The translations under genes and the position numbers were made by a program. 5,139 nt of DNA from contig JAUZPT010000236.1 of assembly GCA_030705745.1 (NCBI GenBank), positions 1-5,139 of the forward strand, read 5' to 3'. The DNA comes from Bacillota bacterium. Lineage in GTDB: Bacteria; Bacillota; Bacilli; Bacillales; Cytobacillaceae. Within the stretch, counting starts at the first letter, position 1, and each line of letters begins with the position of its first letter. This document shows positions 1-5,139 of this stretch, one piece after another. The notes below the pieces were generated by a model. The model had not been told where the DNA came from. It saw only the letters and a list, made by a program, of their open reading frames with translations, and did not search any database.

Positions 1-587
1 CTCGCAAAAGAAAAAGGAAGCCCCAGTTGTCCTGCGAGCTGAGCACTATAGCCACTTGAACCGAGAAGCCAAATCGGAATATTTAGTCCTTCACCGGGAA
101 TGGCGCGAATTGGCTTTTTTTCTCCGTGGCCAGGAGTCTCTAAGTAGGCACGCAATTCTTTCAGTTGTTCAGGGAATTCTTGTCCGTCACTTCGGCGATC
201 CCTTCTGAGAGCTTGTGCTGTGAGATGGTCTGTTCCGGGTGCCCGGCCTAATCCAAGATCAATCCGACCAGGGAAAAGGGATTCGAGTGTGCCGAATTGT
301 TCTGCAATCACGAGTGGCGGGTGGTTGGGCAGCATGATTCCACCTGAGCCGACACGTATAGTTGAAGTTCCTCCAGCGACATGAGCGATGACGATTGAAG
401 TGGCTGAACTAGCTATTCCGGGCATTCCGTGGTGCTCTGCAAGCCAGTAGCGATTATATCCCCACTTTTCCGCATGGCGGGCAAGATCCAGCGTGTTCTG
501 TAAGGACTCTGCTGGAGTACTGCCTACAAGAATCGGTGATAAATCGAGAACGGATAACTTTATATCGGAAAGCTTTTTAGCACACAT
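1..587 (-). CDS. Luciferase-like flavin-dependent oxidoreductase (LLM class), N-terminal part
   Basis: The gene runs off the window start: 195 codons are visible with no stop. Family members of this type (B. subtilis YceB/YtmO/YvbT-like, 'luciferase family oxidoreductase group 1') are about 330 residues, so roughly the last 135 are missing. The family folds as a TIM barrel and uses reduced FMN and O2; the substrate is generally unknown. Visible signatures are LSVLDLSPI (residues 11-19), [12 protein letters not shown] (42-53, with the paired histidines typical of the family), [16 protein letters not shown] (77-92), [16 protein letters not shown] (105-120) and, near the cut edge, GLPFSFA. The start is ATG at 587-585: an in-frame stop lies seven codons upstream and no other ATG intervenes. 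The ribosome site is weak, only a purine-rich GAAAGAAG. It is divergent from the molybdopterin oxidoreductase gene, and its GC content looks higher than that of ileS. Family assignment is firm; substrate is unknown. Confidence 0.92.
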   Translation of the reverse strand, partial: MCAKKLSDIKLSVLDLSPILVGSTPAESLQNTLDLARHAEKWGYNRYWLAEHHGMPGIASSATSIVIAHVAGGTSTIRVGSGGIMLPNHPPLVIAEQFGTLESLFPGRIDLGLGRAPGTDHLTAQALRRDRRSDGQEFPEQLKELRAYLETPGHGEKKPIRAIPGEGLNIPIWLLGSSGYSAQLAGQLGLPFSFA

Positions 588-655
588 GATTTCATCTTCT
601 TTCTTTTAATATATACTTGGAGAGTATCCTTATTTTAGCCCTAAATTTCTTTAAC

Positions 656-683
656 ATTGTAGCAAGGATTGTTTGAGCATCAA
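656..683 (-). promoter_or_regulatory. Candidate sigma-A promoter for the LLM oxidoreductase
   Basis: Read on the minus strand, TTGATG (683-678) and TACAAT (661-656) are separated by 16 bases. The -10 box matches five of six consensus positions. A start near 649 would give a leader of about 60 bases before the ATG at 587. This rests on sequence match alone. Confidence 0.45.
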
Positions 684-708
684 AATAATTTGATTGTATG
701 TGAAATTG

Positions 709-737
709 TTGCATGTAAAAAATTTAAACACTATGAT
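709..737 (+). promoter_or_regulatory. Candidate sigma-A promoter for the molybdopterin oxidoreductase
   Basis: TTGCAT (709-714) and TATGAT (732-737) are spaced by 17 bases. The -10 box matches five of six consensus positions; the -35 box matches only TTG. Transcription would begin near 744, giving a leader of about 33 bases that includes the ribosome site at 762-769. Confidence 0.45.
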
Positions 738-761
738 GATAGAAAAATGAGGATTTTGTAG

Positions 762-769
762 AAAGGATG
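762..769 (+). promoter_or_regulatory. Ribosome binding site that fixes the GTG start
   Basis: AAAGGATG lies seven bases before GTG at 777. The in-frame triplet three codons before the GTG is a TGA stop (768-770), and there is no in-frame ATG nearby, so the GTG is the only start served by this site. Confidence 0.6.
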
Positions 770-776
770 AAGTGTT

Positions 777-1367
777 GTGGAAAAAATATTGCCTCCAGGT
801 CAATTTGAAACGAACAAATGGCCGATTCTACATAAAGGGGATGTGCCCGTTTTCAATCGAGCGACTTGGAACTTTCGCTTGTTTGGTGAAGTAGAGGAAG
901 AAGTGACACTGAGCTTCAAGGAATTTATGGAGCTTCCAAAAACGATTTCAACGATTGACATGCATTGTGTGACCACATGGTCGAAATTTGGTACCACCTT
1001 TGAAGGAATTGCACTTCGCGAGTTGTTGAAATTCGTTGAATTGAATGAAGGTGTAAAGTATATAAAAATATACGGATACTACAACGGAGATCGATTCGGA
1101 TATTCGGCCAATTTGCCGCTCGAATCGCTGATGGGTGACGATTCGCTGTTCGTTTACCGTTGGAAGGATGATCAGCATGAATGGAAAGACATTGACTTTA
1201 AGCACGGCTATCCACTCCGTTTTATCCCGCCCGAAACATTCTATTTATGGAAGGGAAGCAAATGGGTGTCAGGCATTGAATTCTTGAAAGAAGATGAAGC
1301 CGGATTTTGGGAAGAACTCGGCTACTCCATGACCGCCAATCCTTTTAAGGAAGAACGGTTTCGGTAA
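777..1367 (+). CDS. Sulfite-oxidase-like molybdopterin oxidoreductase (YuiH family)
   Basis: A complete 196-residue protein starting with GTG. It is a stand-alone sulfite oxidase/YedY-type molybdopterin-binding domain, with no heme domain, no dimerisation domain and no Tat signal or membrane segment, so it is probably cytoplasmic. The N-terminus carries the family's PPGQFET (residues 6-12). C64 in DMHCVTTWSKF (61-71) is the expected cysteine ligand to molybdenum; the family motif is roughly CVTxWSKF. YSANLPLESLM (109-119) corresponds to the TTNLPL segment. HGYPLRF (143-149) and WKGSKWVSGIEF (158-169) form the C-terminal cofactor-binding loop, and the tail NPFKEERF is typical. The length matches B. 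subtilis YuiH (about 198). Two regions differ from the usual form: an extended stretch around 127-142 and PPETFYLW in place of the usual VPHLYFW. Substrate is unknown. It is a single-gene unit, divergent from the LLM gene and convergent with the glutaredoxin gene. Confidence 0.9.
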   Translation: MEKILPPGQFETNKWPILHKGDVPVFNRATWNFRLFGEVEEEVTLSFKEFMELPKTISTIDMHCVTTWSKFGTTFEGIALRELLKFVELNEGVKYIKIYGYYNGDRFGYSANLPLESLMGDDSLFVYRWKDDQHEWKDIDFKHGYPLRFIPPETFYLWKGSKWVSGIEFLKEDEAGFWEELGYSMTANPFKEERFR

Positions 1368-1409
1368 TAGAAAATGCGAACAGTGCTTGTCACTGTTCGC
1401 ATTTTCTAT
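1367..1409. terminator. Bidirectional intrinsic terminator between convergent genes
   Basis: A perfect 19-bp inverted repeat (1367-1385 and 1391-1409) surrounds a 5-base loop, CTTGT. The core GCGAACAGTG/CACTGTTCGC is flanked by AAAAT on the left and ATTTTCT on the right, so each strand has a GC-containing stem followed by a T tract. The left arm starts on the last base of the oxidoreductase stop codon, and the right arm ends nine bases from the glutaredoxin stop. It can end transcription from both sides. Confidence 0.92.
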
Positions 1410-1417
1410 GAAAAAAT

Positions 1418-1660
1418 TTATATCCCCAATTTCTCAGCTAACTGCACTTGGTCAAAACCAAGGATGACTTCCTCGCCATTTTGATCTTTAATTACCGTTG
1501 CCGGTGTTGCAGCAGCTCCGAGTTCAATCAATTCCTGCAAAAACCGATCATTTTTGCGGATATCCCGTTCTTCAAACTCAATCCCATTTTCTTTTAACCA
1601 AATCTTTTCCGCATGACACGGTGGGCAAGTTTCTTGCGTATAAAGAATCACATTTTTCAT
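1418..1660 (-). CDS. Glutaredoxin/NrdH-like thiol-disulfide protein
   Basis: A complete 80-residue protein with the thioredoxin fold of the short glutaredoxin/NrdH group. The redox motif is C12-P-P-C15 after the first strand (VILYTQETCPPC). The cis-proline is P53 in the ATPATV segment. The family's GF motif appears as ILGFDQVQLAEKLG near the C-terminus (66-79). It has no signal peptide or membrane segment, so it is cytoplasmic. The role is reduction of protein disulfides or mixed thiols; the partner and electron donor (thioredoxin reductase, bacillithiol or another) cannot be told from sequence. The CPPC motif differs from the common CPYC of glutaredoxins and CPQC-type of NrdH. The ATG at 1660 is well supported by GGAGGT (1671-1666) five bases upstream. 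No nrdE/F genes adjoin, so a ribonucleotide reductase role is not indicated here. It is a single-gene unit ending at the shared terminator. Confidence 0.9.
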   Translation of the reverse strand: MKNVILYTQETCPPCHAEKIWLKENGIEFEERDIRKNDRFLQELIELGAAATPATVIKDQNGEEVILGFDQVQLAEKLGI

Positions 1661-1689
1661 ACTGTACCTCCAAATTTAGAATTATGAAT

Positions 1690-1695
1690 ATTGTA
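1690..1695 (-). promoter_or_regulatory. Candidate -10 box for the glutaredoxin gene
   Basis: On the minus strand TACAAT lies about 30 bases upstream of the ATG and just ahead of the ribosome site. No convincing -35 box is found 16-18 bases upstream (the best is CAGTAT), so the call is weak. Confidence 0.3.
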
Positions 1696-1814
1696 CATGA
1701 TTTTCATAAAAAATACTGTGGAAAGGCCTCGATATGGCAGAACGCATTTAAAAGAACGATAGAACAAAAAGCGTATGTTCCAGTATGTTTTTTCCAAATG
1801 CTTTTCCCTTCCAA
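1696..1814. other. AT-rich intergenic spacer, no gene seen
   Basis: This stretch separates the divergent glutaredoxin and ileS transcription units. Open frames crossing it on both strands are short, lack ribosome sites and have no recognisable protein features. Only short, imperfect inverted repeats are seen (for example GAACA...TGTTC around 1762-1785), with no T tract or other sign of function. I see no tRNA, repeat family or mobile-element end here. Confidence 0.5.
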
Positions 1815-1857
1815 TTGGTACGTAATAAAAAAAAACGATAATTTATATTGTAAAAAC

Positions 1858-1886
1858 TTGTTTTGAAAAATAAAAAATGGTAACAT
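1858..1886 (+). promoter_or_regulatory. Candidate promoter for the T-box/ileS unit
   Basis: TTGTTT (1858-1863) and TAACAT (1881-1886) are 17 bases apart, and a start near 1893 would fall just before the T-box stem I. A second candidate is TTGGTA (1815-1820) with GATAAT (1837-1842), spacer 16, which would give a leader about 45 bases longer. The region is very AT-rich, so chance matches are likely. One of the two is probably real. Confidence 0.4.
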
Positions 1887-1906
1887 AAACAAAATATTCC
1901 ATTTTC

Positions 1907-2173
1907 GAAAGTCCATGAAGAGAACAAGTACGTGAGGAAAGCCTCTACAGCGAGCTGGGTATGGTGGAAGCCAGCGAGGAAGCCTTATCGGAAAAAATCA
2001 TCTCTGAGATGCAAGACTGAACGTTTAGTAAGTCTTGACGGGTTTCCGCCGTTAAAAGGAACACGTATGTTTGTACGTTGACAAAGCGCTGTTGTTTTTG
2101 GCAACAGAATTTGGGTGGTAACGCGGGTAATACACTCGTCCCTTTCATTAGGGACGGGTGTTTTTTGTTTTTT
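1907..2173 (+). promoter_or_regulatory. T-box riboswitch, tRNA-Ile responsive
   Basis: This is a cis-acting leader RNA that binds tRNA-Ile and allows read-through into ileS when the tRNA is uncharged. Stem I can be drawn: base AGTC (1910-1913)/GACT (2015-2018); a K-turn-like TGA/GAG junction; AGAGA (1919-1923)/TCTCT (2001-2005); the AGTA motif (1927-1930) facing the specifier loop; GTGAGG (1932-1937)/CCTTAT (1983-1988); CCTC (1942-1945)/GAGG (1976-1979); and the distal GCTGG (1954-1958)/CCAGC (1971-1975). The specifier is ATC at 1997-1999 followed by A, an isoleucine codon. Downstream hairpins include ACGTA (2063-2067)/TACGT (2074-2078) and CTGTTG (2089-2094)/CAACAG (2102-2107). The T-box sequence GGGTGGTAACGCGGG is at 2113-2127. 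Its TGGT (2116-2119) matches an ACCA tRNA acceptor end, as expected for tRNA-Ile with A73. GGG (2113-2115) can pair with CCC (2140-2142) to form the antiterminator, in competition with the terminator. Confidence 0.95.
2132..2173 (+). terminator. T-box-controlled intrinsic terminator
   Basis: A 12-bp stem is formed by ACACTCGTCCCT (2132-2143) and AGGGACGGGTGT (2150-2161), with one G-U pair and a 6-base loop, followed by two T runs interrupted by one G (to 2173). The left arm holds the CGTCCC that the antiterminator would sequester. It should stop transcription when tRNA-Ile is charged. Confidence 0.92.
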
Positions 2174-2191
2174 AAAAAAGGAGGTTTTAAC

Positions 2192-5139
2192 ATGGATGTT
2201 AACAATCAAAAGGAAAGCAGAACCATGCGTGAAAAACGGATTTTGAGTTATTGGGAGCAAAACAATATTTTTCAGCAGTCTATGGAAAATAGAAAAAACA
2301 AAGAGACTTTTGTATTTTATGAAGGTCCCCCTACAGCCAATGGACTTCCACATGTTGGGCATGCTTTGGGAAGGACGCTCAAGGATATTATTGCAAGGTA
2401 CCAGACGATGAACGGTAAGCATGTCATTAGAAAGGCTGGATGGGATACCCACGGCTTACCTGTTGAACTAGGCGTGGAAAAAGCTCTCGGCATCTCTGGA
2501 AAACAAGAAATTGAAGAATACGGCGTTGAATCTTTTATTAACAAATGTAAAGAAAGTGTGTTTTCGTATGAAAAGCAATGGAGAGATTTTACAAGAGATT
2601 TAGGCTATTGGGTTGATATGGATCGCCCATATATGACCATGAATAATAAGTATATCGAGTCAGTTTGGAATATTCTCGGAACGATTCATGAAAAAGGGTG
2701 GCTTTATAAAGGGCATAGAGTATCGCCTTATTGTCCCAGTTGTCAAACTTCCTTAAGTTCTCATGAAGTTGCTCAAGGATATAAAGTAGTAAAGGATTTA
2801 AGTGCAACGGTTAAATTTAAACTCAGAGAAAAAGAAAATGAATATGTTCTTGGGTGGACCACTACCCCATGGACTCTTCCAGCAAATGTAGCTTTAGCGG
2901 TAAATGGAAATCTTGAATATGCAAGGGTTAAAACTGACGATGAAACATACATTGTAGCCGCCTCCAGATTAGAGCAGGTAATCAATAAACCGTATTCCAT
3001 CCTGGAAACGATGAAAGGGAAACAGCTGGTTGGTCTTTCTTATTATCCACCATTTGATTTTGCTGAAGTACAGAATGGCCACCGGATTGTCGAAGCTGAA
3101 TTCGTTACAGAAGAAAGCGGGACGGGTATCGTTCATATTGCACCAGCTTATGGAGAGGATGATTACCGTTTAGTTCAAGAAAACGGACTATCTTTTATTC
3201 ATGTGGTAGATGAAAGCGGGAGATATGTGGATGCCGTAAAGCCGCTTGCCGGGCAGCTAGTTAAAGAATGTGATGTAGCCATTGTTAAATTATTGCATGA
3301 GAAGGGATCATTGTTTCATAAGGAAAAGTATGAACATTCCTACCCTCACTGCTGGAGATGTGATACCCCATTACTCTATTATGCTTCTGAAAGCTGGTTT
3401 ATTAAAACGACCGCATTAAAAGACGAATTTATCAACCAAAACAAAACTGTAAACTGGTACCCAGAGCATATTAAGAATGGCCGATTTGGAAACTTTTTAG
3501 AAGGCTTAGTAGACTGGAATATCAGCAGGAAGCGTTATTGGGGAACGCCGTTAAATGTATGGGTTTGTACTTCCTGTGAAACGGAAATTACACCAAAAAG
3601 CATTCATGAGTTAAAAAATAGAGCGAACGAAGAAATTTTAGATATCGAACTTCATAAACCGTATGTTGACGAGATAACGTTTACATGTCCCTCCTGCAAA
3701 GGAACAATGCAGAGGACTCCTGAAGTCATTGACGTCTGGTTTGATAGTGGGTCAATGCCATTTGCGCAATACCATACTCCATTTGAAAATAATGAGCTAT
3801 TTCAAAAACAATTCCCTGCTGATGTAGTAATTGAGGGGATTGATCAGACACGAGGATGGTTTTATTCGTTACTTGCGGTATCAATGCTATATACCGGAAA
3901 GGCACCATATAAAAATGTTTTAGCCACTGGTCATGTACTAGATGAGCACGGACAAAAAATGTCGAAAAGCAAAGGGAATGCTTTAGACCCTATGGAACTA
4001 ATCCATTCCTTTGGTGCGGATGCTCTCAGATGGTCGCTTATTGAGGAAAGCGCACCGTGGAATCCAAAGAGATTCTCAGAACGAAATGTCCAGGAAGCTA
4101 AGTCGAAGCTCGTTGATACACTTTCTAGCTTATATCATTTTTACAGTCTTTACTCAGAAATAGATTCATTTAATCCGGAGCTGCATAAAAGCGAGTCAAA
4201 TTCCATTATGGATCGCTGGATTCTCTCAAAATTAACAACAACAACATTGCTTATGAAAAAGGAAATGGATCATTACCAAGTTACAAACGCGGCAAGATTG
4301 GCAGGAAAACTGGTCGAAGAAATCAGTAATTGGTACATCCGCAGAAACAGGGAACGTTTTTGGAGTCATGGAATGTCTGAAGATAAAGCAGCGGCCTATC
4401 AAACACTGAATAAATTATTGGTAGATACATCAAGGCTGCTGGCTCCGTTTGTTCCATTTATTTCAGAAGAAATATACTTTTCATTAAAAGGAGATAGTGT
4501 CCATTTGGCTGAATATCCGGAAGTCCAGATGGATTTGATTGATGAGGAACTTGAAAATCAAATGCACGCAGTTTTGGAAATCGTGGAGTTAGGCAGAAGT
4601 GTCCGACATGCCCACCAAGTCAAAACTAAACAGCCACTTGCAAAAATGGTGATCATTTCGAATAATTCTAATGTTAATCCATTGCTGTCTTTTGAAGAAA
4701 TTATTAAGGACGAACTAAATTTGAAGATGCTCGAGTGGGCAGATTTTTCAAATGATTTTATTGAGTATCAATTAAAGCTTAATTTTAAAGCAGCAGGACC
4801 AAGGATAGGTAAAGCGGTAAATGAAGTCAATCAATTCCTTAGCATGGCAACATTGAATGAAGTACATTGTTTTCTAAGTGAAGGGTCGCTGTCAATAACA
4901 TTGAAAAACCAAGAGGTCATTTTGCTTGGAAAAGAAGAAGTAACGGTTTTAAAAAAAGCTGCATTAAAAGGTTATTCAGAAGCCTCCAACCGAAACTTTA
5001 CTGTGATATTGGATACGAATATCAGTGAAGAATTAAAGAGGGAAGGAACTGCAAGAGATTTCGTAAGAAGTATTCAAGACCTTCGAAAAAGATTGAATTT
5101 GCCGGTTGATAAAAGAATCGAACTTTATGTAAGCTGCAG
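2192..5139 (+). CDS. ileS: Isoleucyl-tRNA synthetase, type 2 (IleRS2), 3' end missing
   Basis: This class I synthetase charges tRNA-Ile with isoleucine using ATP, in the cytoplasm. The frame stays open for 982 codons to the window edge; IleRS2 proteins are about 1030 residues, so roughly 50 are missing. Motifs in order: [13 protein letters not shown] (45-57), with a canonical HxGH signature; [10 protein letters not shown] (83-92); a CPSC zinc-type pair (181-184); the CP1 editing domain with [11 protein letters not shown] (222-232) and [15 protein letters not shown] (310-324), both editing hallmarks intact; SRKRYWG; paired CTSC (459-462) and CPSC (499-502) knuckles; the segment around [10 protein letters not shown] (from 551); KMSKS (589-593); and [12 protein letters not shown] (from 713) in the anticodon-binding region. 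The GLPHVGH context and the layout fit the eukaryote-like type 2 clade, not the YANGDIHMGH form of B. subtilis IleRS1. ATG 2192 follows AAAGGAGGT (2178-2185) by six bases. Expression is controlled by the T-box leader directly upstream. Confidence 0.96.
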   Translation, partial: MDVNNQKESRTMREKRILSYWEQNNIFQQSMENRKNKETFVFYEGPPTANGLPHVGHALGRTLKDIIARYQTMNGKHVIRKAGWDTHGLPVELGVEKALGISGKQEIEEYGVESFINKCKESVFSYEKQWRDFTRDLGYWVDMDRPYMTMNNKYIESVWNILGTIHEKGWLYKGHRVSPYCPSCQTSLSSHEVAQGYKVVKDLSATVKFKLREKENEYVLGWTTTPWTLPANVALAVNGNLEYARVKTDDETYIVAASRLEQVINKPYSILETMKGKQLVGLSYYPPFDFAEVQNGHRIVEAEFVTEESGTGIVHIAPAYGEDDYRLVQENGLSFIHVVDESGRYVDAVKPLAGQLVKECDVAIVKLLHEKGSLFHKEKYEHSYPHCWRCDTPLLYYASESWFIKTTALKDEFINQNKTVNWYPEHIKNGRFGNFLEGLVDWNISRKRYWGTPLNVWVCTSCETEITPKSIHELKNRANEEILDIELHKPYVDEITFTCPSCKGTMQRTPEVIDVWFDSGSMPFAQYHTPFENNELFQKQFPADVVIEGIDQTRGWFYSLLAVSMLYTGKAPYKNVLATGHVLDEHGQKMSKSKGNALDPMELIHSFGADALRWSLIEESAPWNPKRFSERNVQEAKSKLVDTLSSLYHFYSLYSEIDSFNPELHKSESNSIMDRWILSKLTTTTLLMKKEMDHYQVTNAARLAGKLVEEISNWYIRRNRERFWSHGMSEDKAAAYQTLNKLLVDTSRLLAPFVPFISEEIYFSLKGDSVHLAEYPEVQMDLIDEELENQMHAVLEIVELGRSVRHAHQVKTKQPLAKMVIISNNSNVNPLLSFEEIIKDELNLKMLEWADFSNDFIEYQLKLNFKAAGPRIGKAVNEVNQFLSMATLNEVHCFLSEGSLSITLKNQEVILLGKEEVTVLKKAALKGYSEASNRNFTVILDTNISEELKREGTARDFVRSIQDLRKRLNLPVDKRIELYVSC

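Noticed and set aside
800..1205. Two minus-strand open frames inside the molybdopterin oxidoreductase gene
   Set aside because: They are shadows of a well-supported gene with family motifs, and neither has a ribosome site or recognisable domain.
1498..1866. 122-codon open frame on the plus strand
   Set aside because: It lies antisense to the glutaredoxin gene and continues into the AT-rich spacer, has no ribosome site and shows no protein-family features.
1934..1945. Small GAGG-AAAG-CCTC hairpin at the start of the leader
   Set aside because: It has no T tract, and both arms pair better within T-box stem I (GTGAGG with CCTTAT, CCTC with GAGG), so it is not a separate terminator.
1945..2452. 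Open frames on the minus strand across the T-box and the ileS start
   Set aside because: They run through the structured T-box leader and are the complement of clearly coding ileS sequence; no ribosome site or recognisable motif is present.
2317..3908. Several minus-strand open frames within ileS
   Set aside because: All lie opposite a continuous, motif-rich synthetase frame.
5134..5139. The window ends exactly on CTGCAG, a PstI recognition sequence
   Set aside because: It may reflect a cloned fragment end or chance; it lies inside the ileS coding frame and says nothing about biology.
2192..5139. Possible hyper-resistant IleRS2 with a swapped HIGH-motif signature
   Set aside because: The signature here reads HVGH (residues 54-57), the canonical form, so there is no sequence support for the altered-motif variant.

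Overview
This window looks like chromosomal DNA from a Bacillaceae-type Firmicute (Bacillus sensu lato). The evidence is moderate-to-low GC content, strong AGGAGG-type ribosome binding sites, sigma-A-like promoters, a bidirectional hairpin terminator, a tRNA-sensing T-box leader and a Bacillus-type sulfite-oxidase-like protein. The species cannot be named from the sequence.

Layout: (1) bases 1-587, minus strand: the N-terminal 195 residues of a luciferase-like flavin-dependent monooxygenase, cut by the window start. (2) Bases 588-776: a divergent promoter region. (3) Bases 777-1367, plus strand: a complete 196-residue molybdopterin oxidoreductase of the YuiH/sulfite-oxidase-like family with a GTG start. 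(4) Bases 1367-1409: a perfect 19-bp inverted repeat that serves as a shared terminator for two convergent genes. (5) Bases 1418-1660, minus strand: an 80-residue glutaredoxin/NrdH-like thiol-disulfide protein with a CPPC active site. (6) Bases 1661-1906: glutaredoxin leader, an AT-rich spacer and candidate promoters for the next gene. (7) Bases 1907-2173: a full T-box riboswitch with an AUC (Ile) specifier and an intrinsic terminator. (8) Bases 2192-5139, plus strand: isoleucyl-tRNA synthetase, 982 codons visible, running off the window end with roughly 50 residues missing.

The main point of interest is the last pair. The synthetase is of the eukaryote-like type 2 clade (IleRS2), the clade of the mupirocin-resistance enzyme MupA, and not the type 1 enzyme usual for Bacillus subtilis. 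It has its own tRNA-Ile T-box and sits beside unrelated redox genes, not in the divIVA-ileS neighbourhood usual for Firmicutes. This suggests an accessory, uncharged-tRNA-induced isoleucyl-tRNA synthetase that would confer tolerance to mupirocin-type inhibitors. The other three genes are small redox enzymes, each in its own transcription unit, with no evident functional link to the synthetase. I see no mobile element, CRISPR array, RNA gene other than the T-box leader, or wholly new system in this window.
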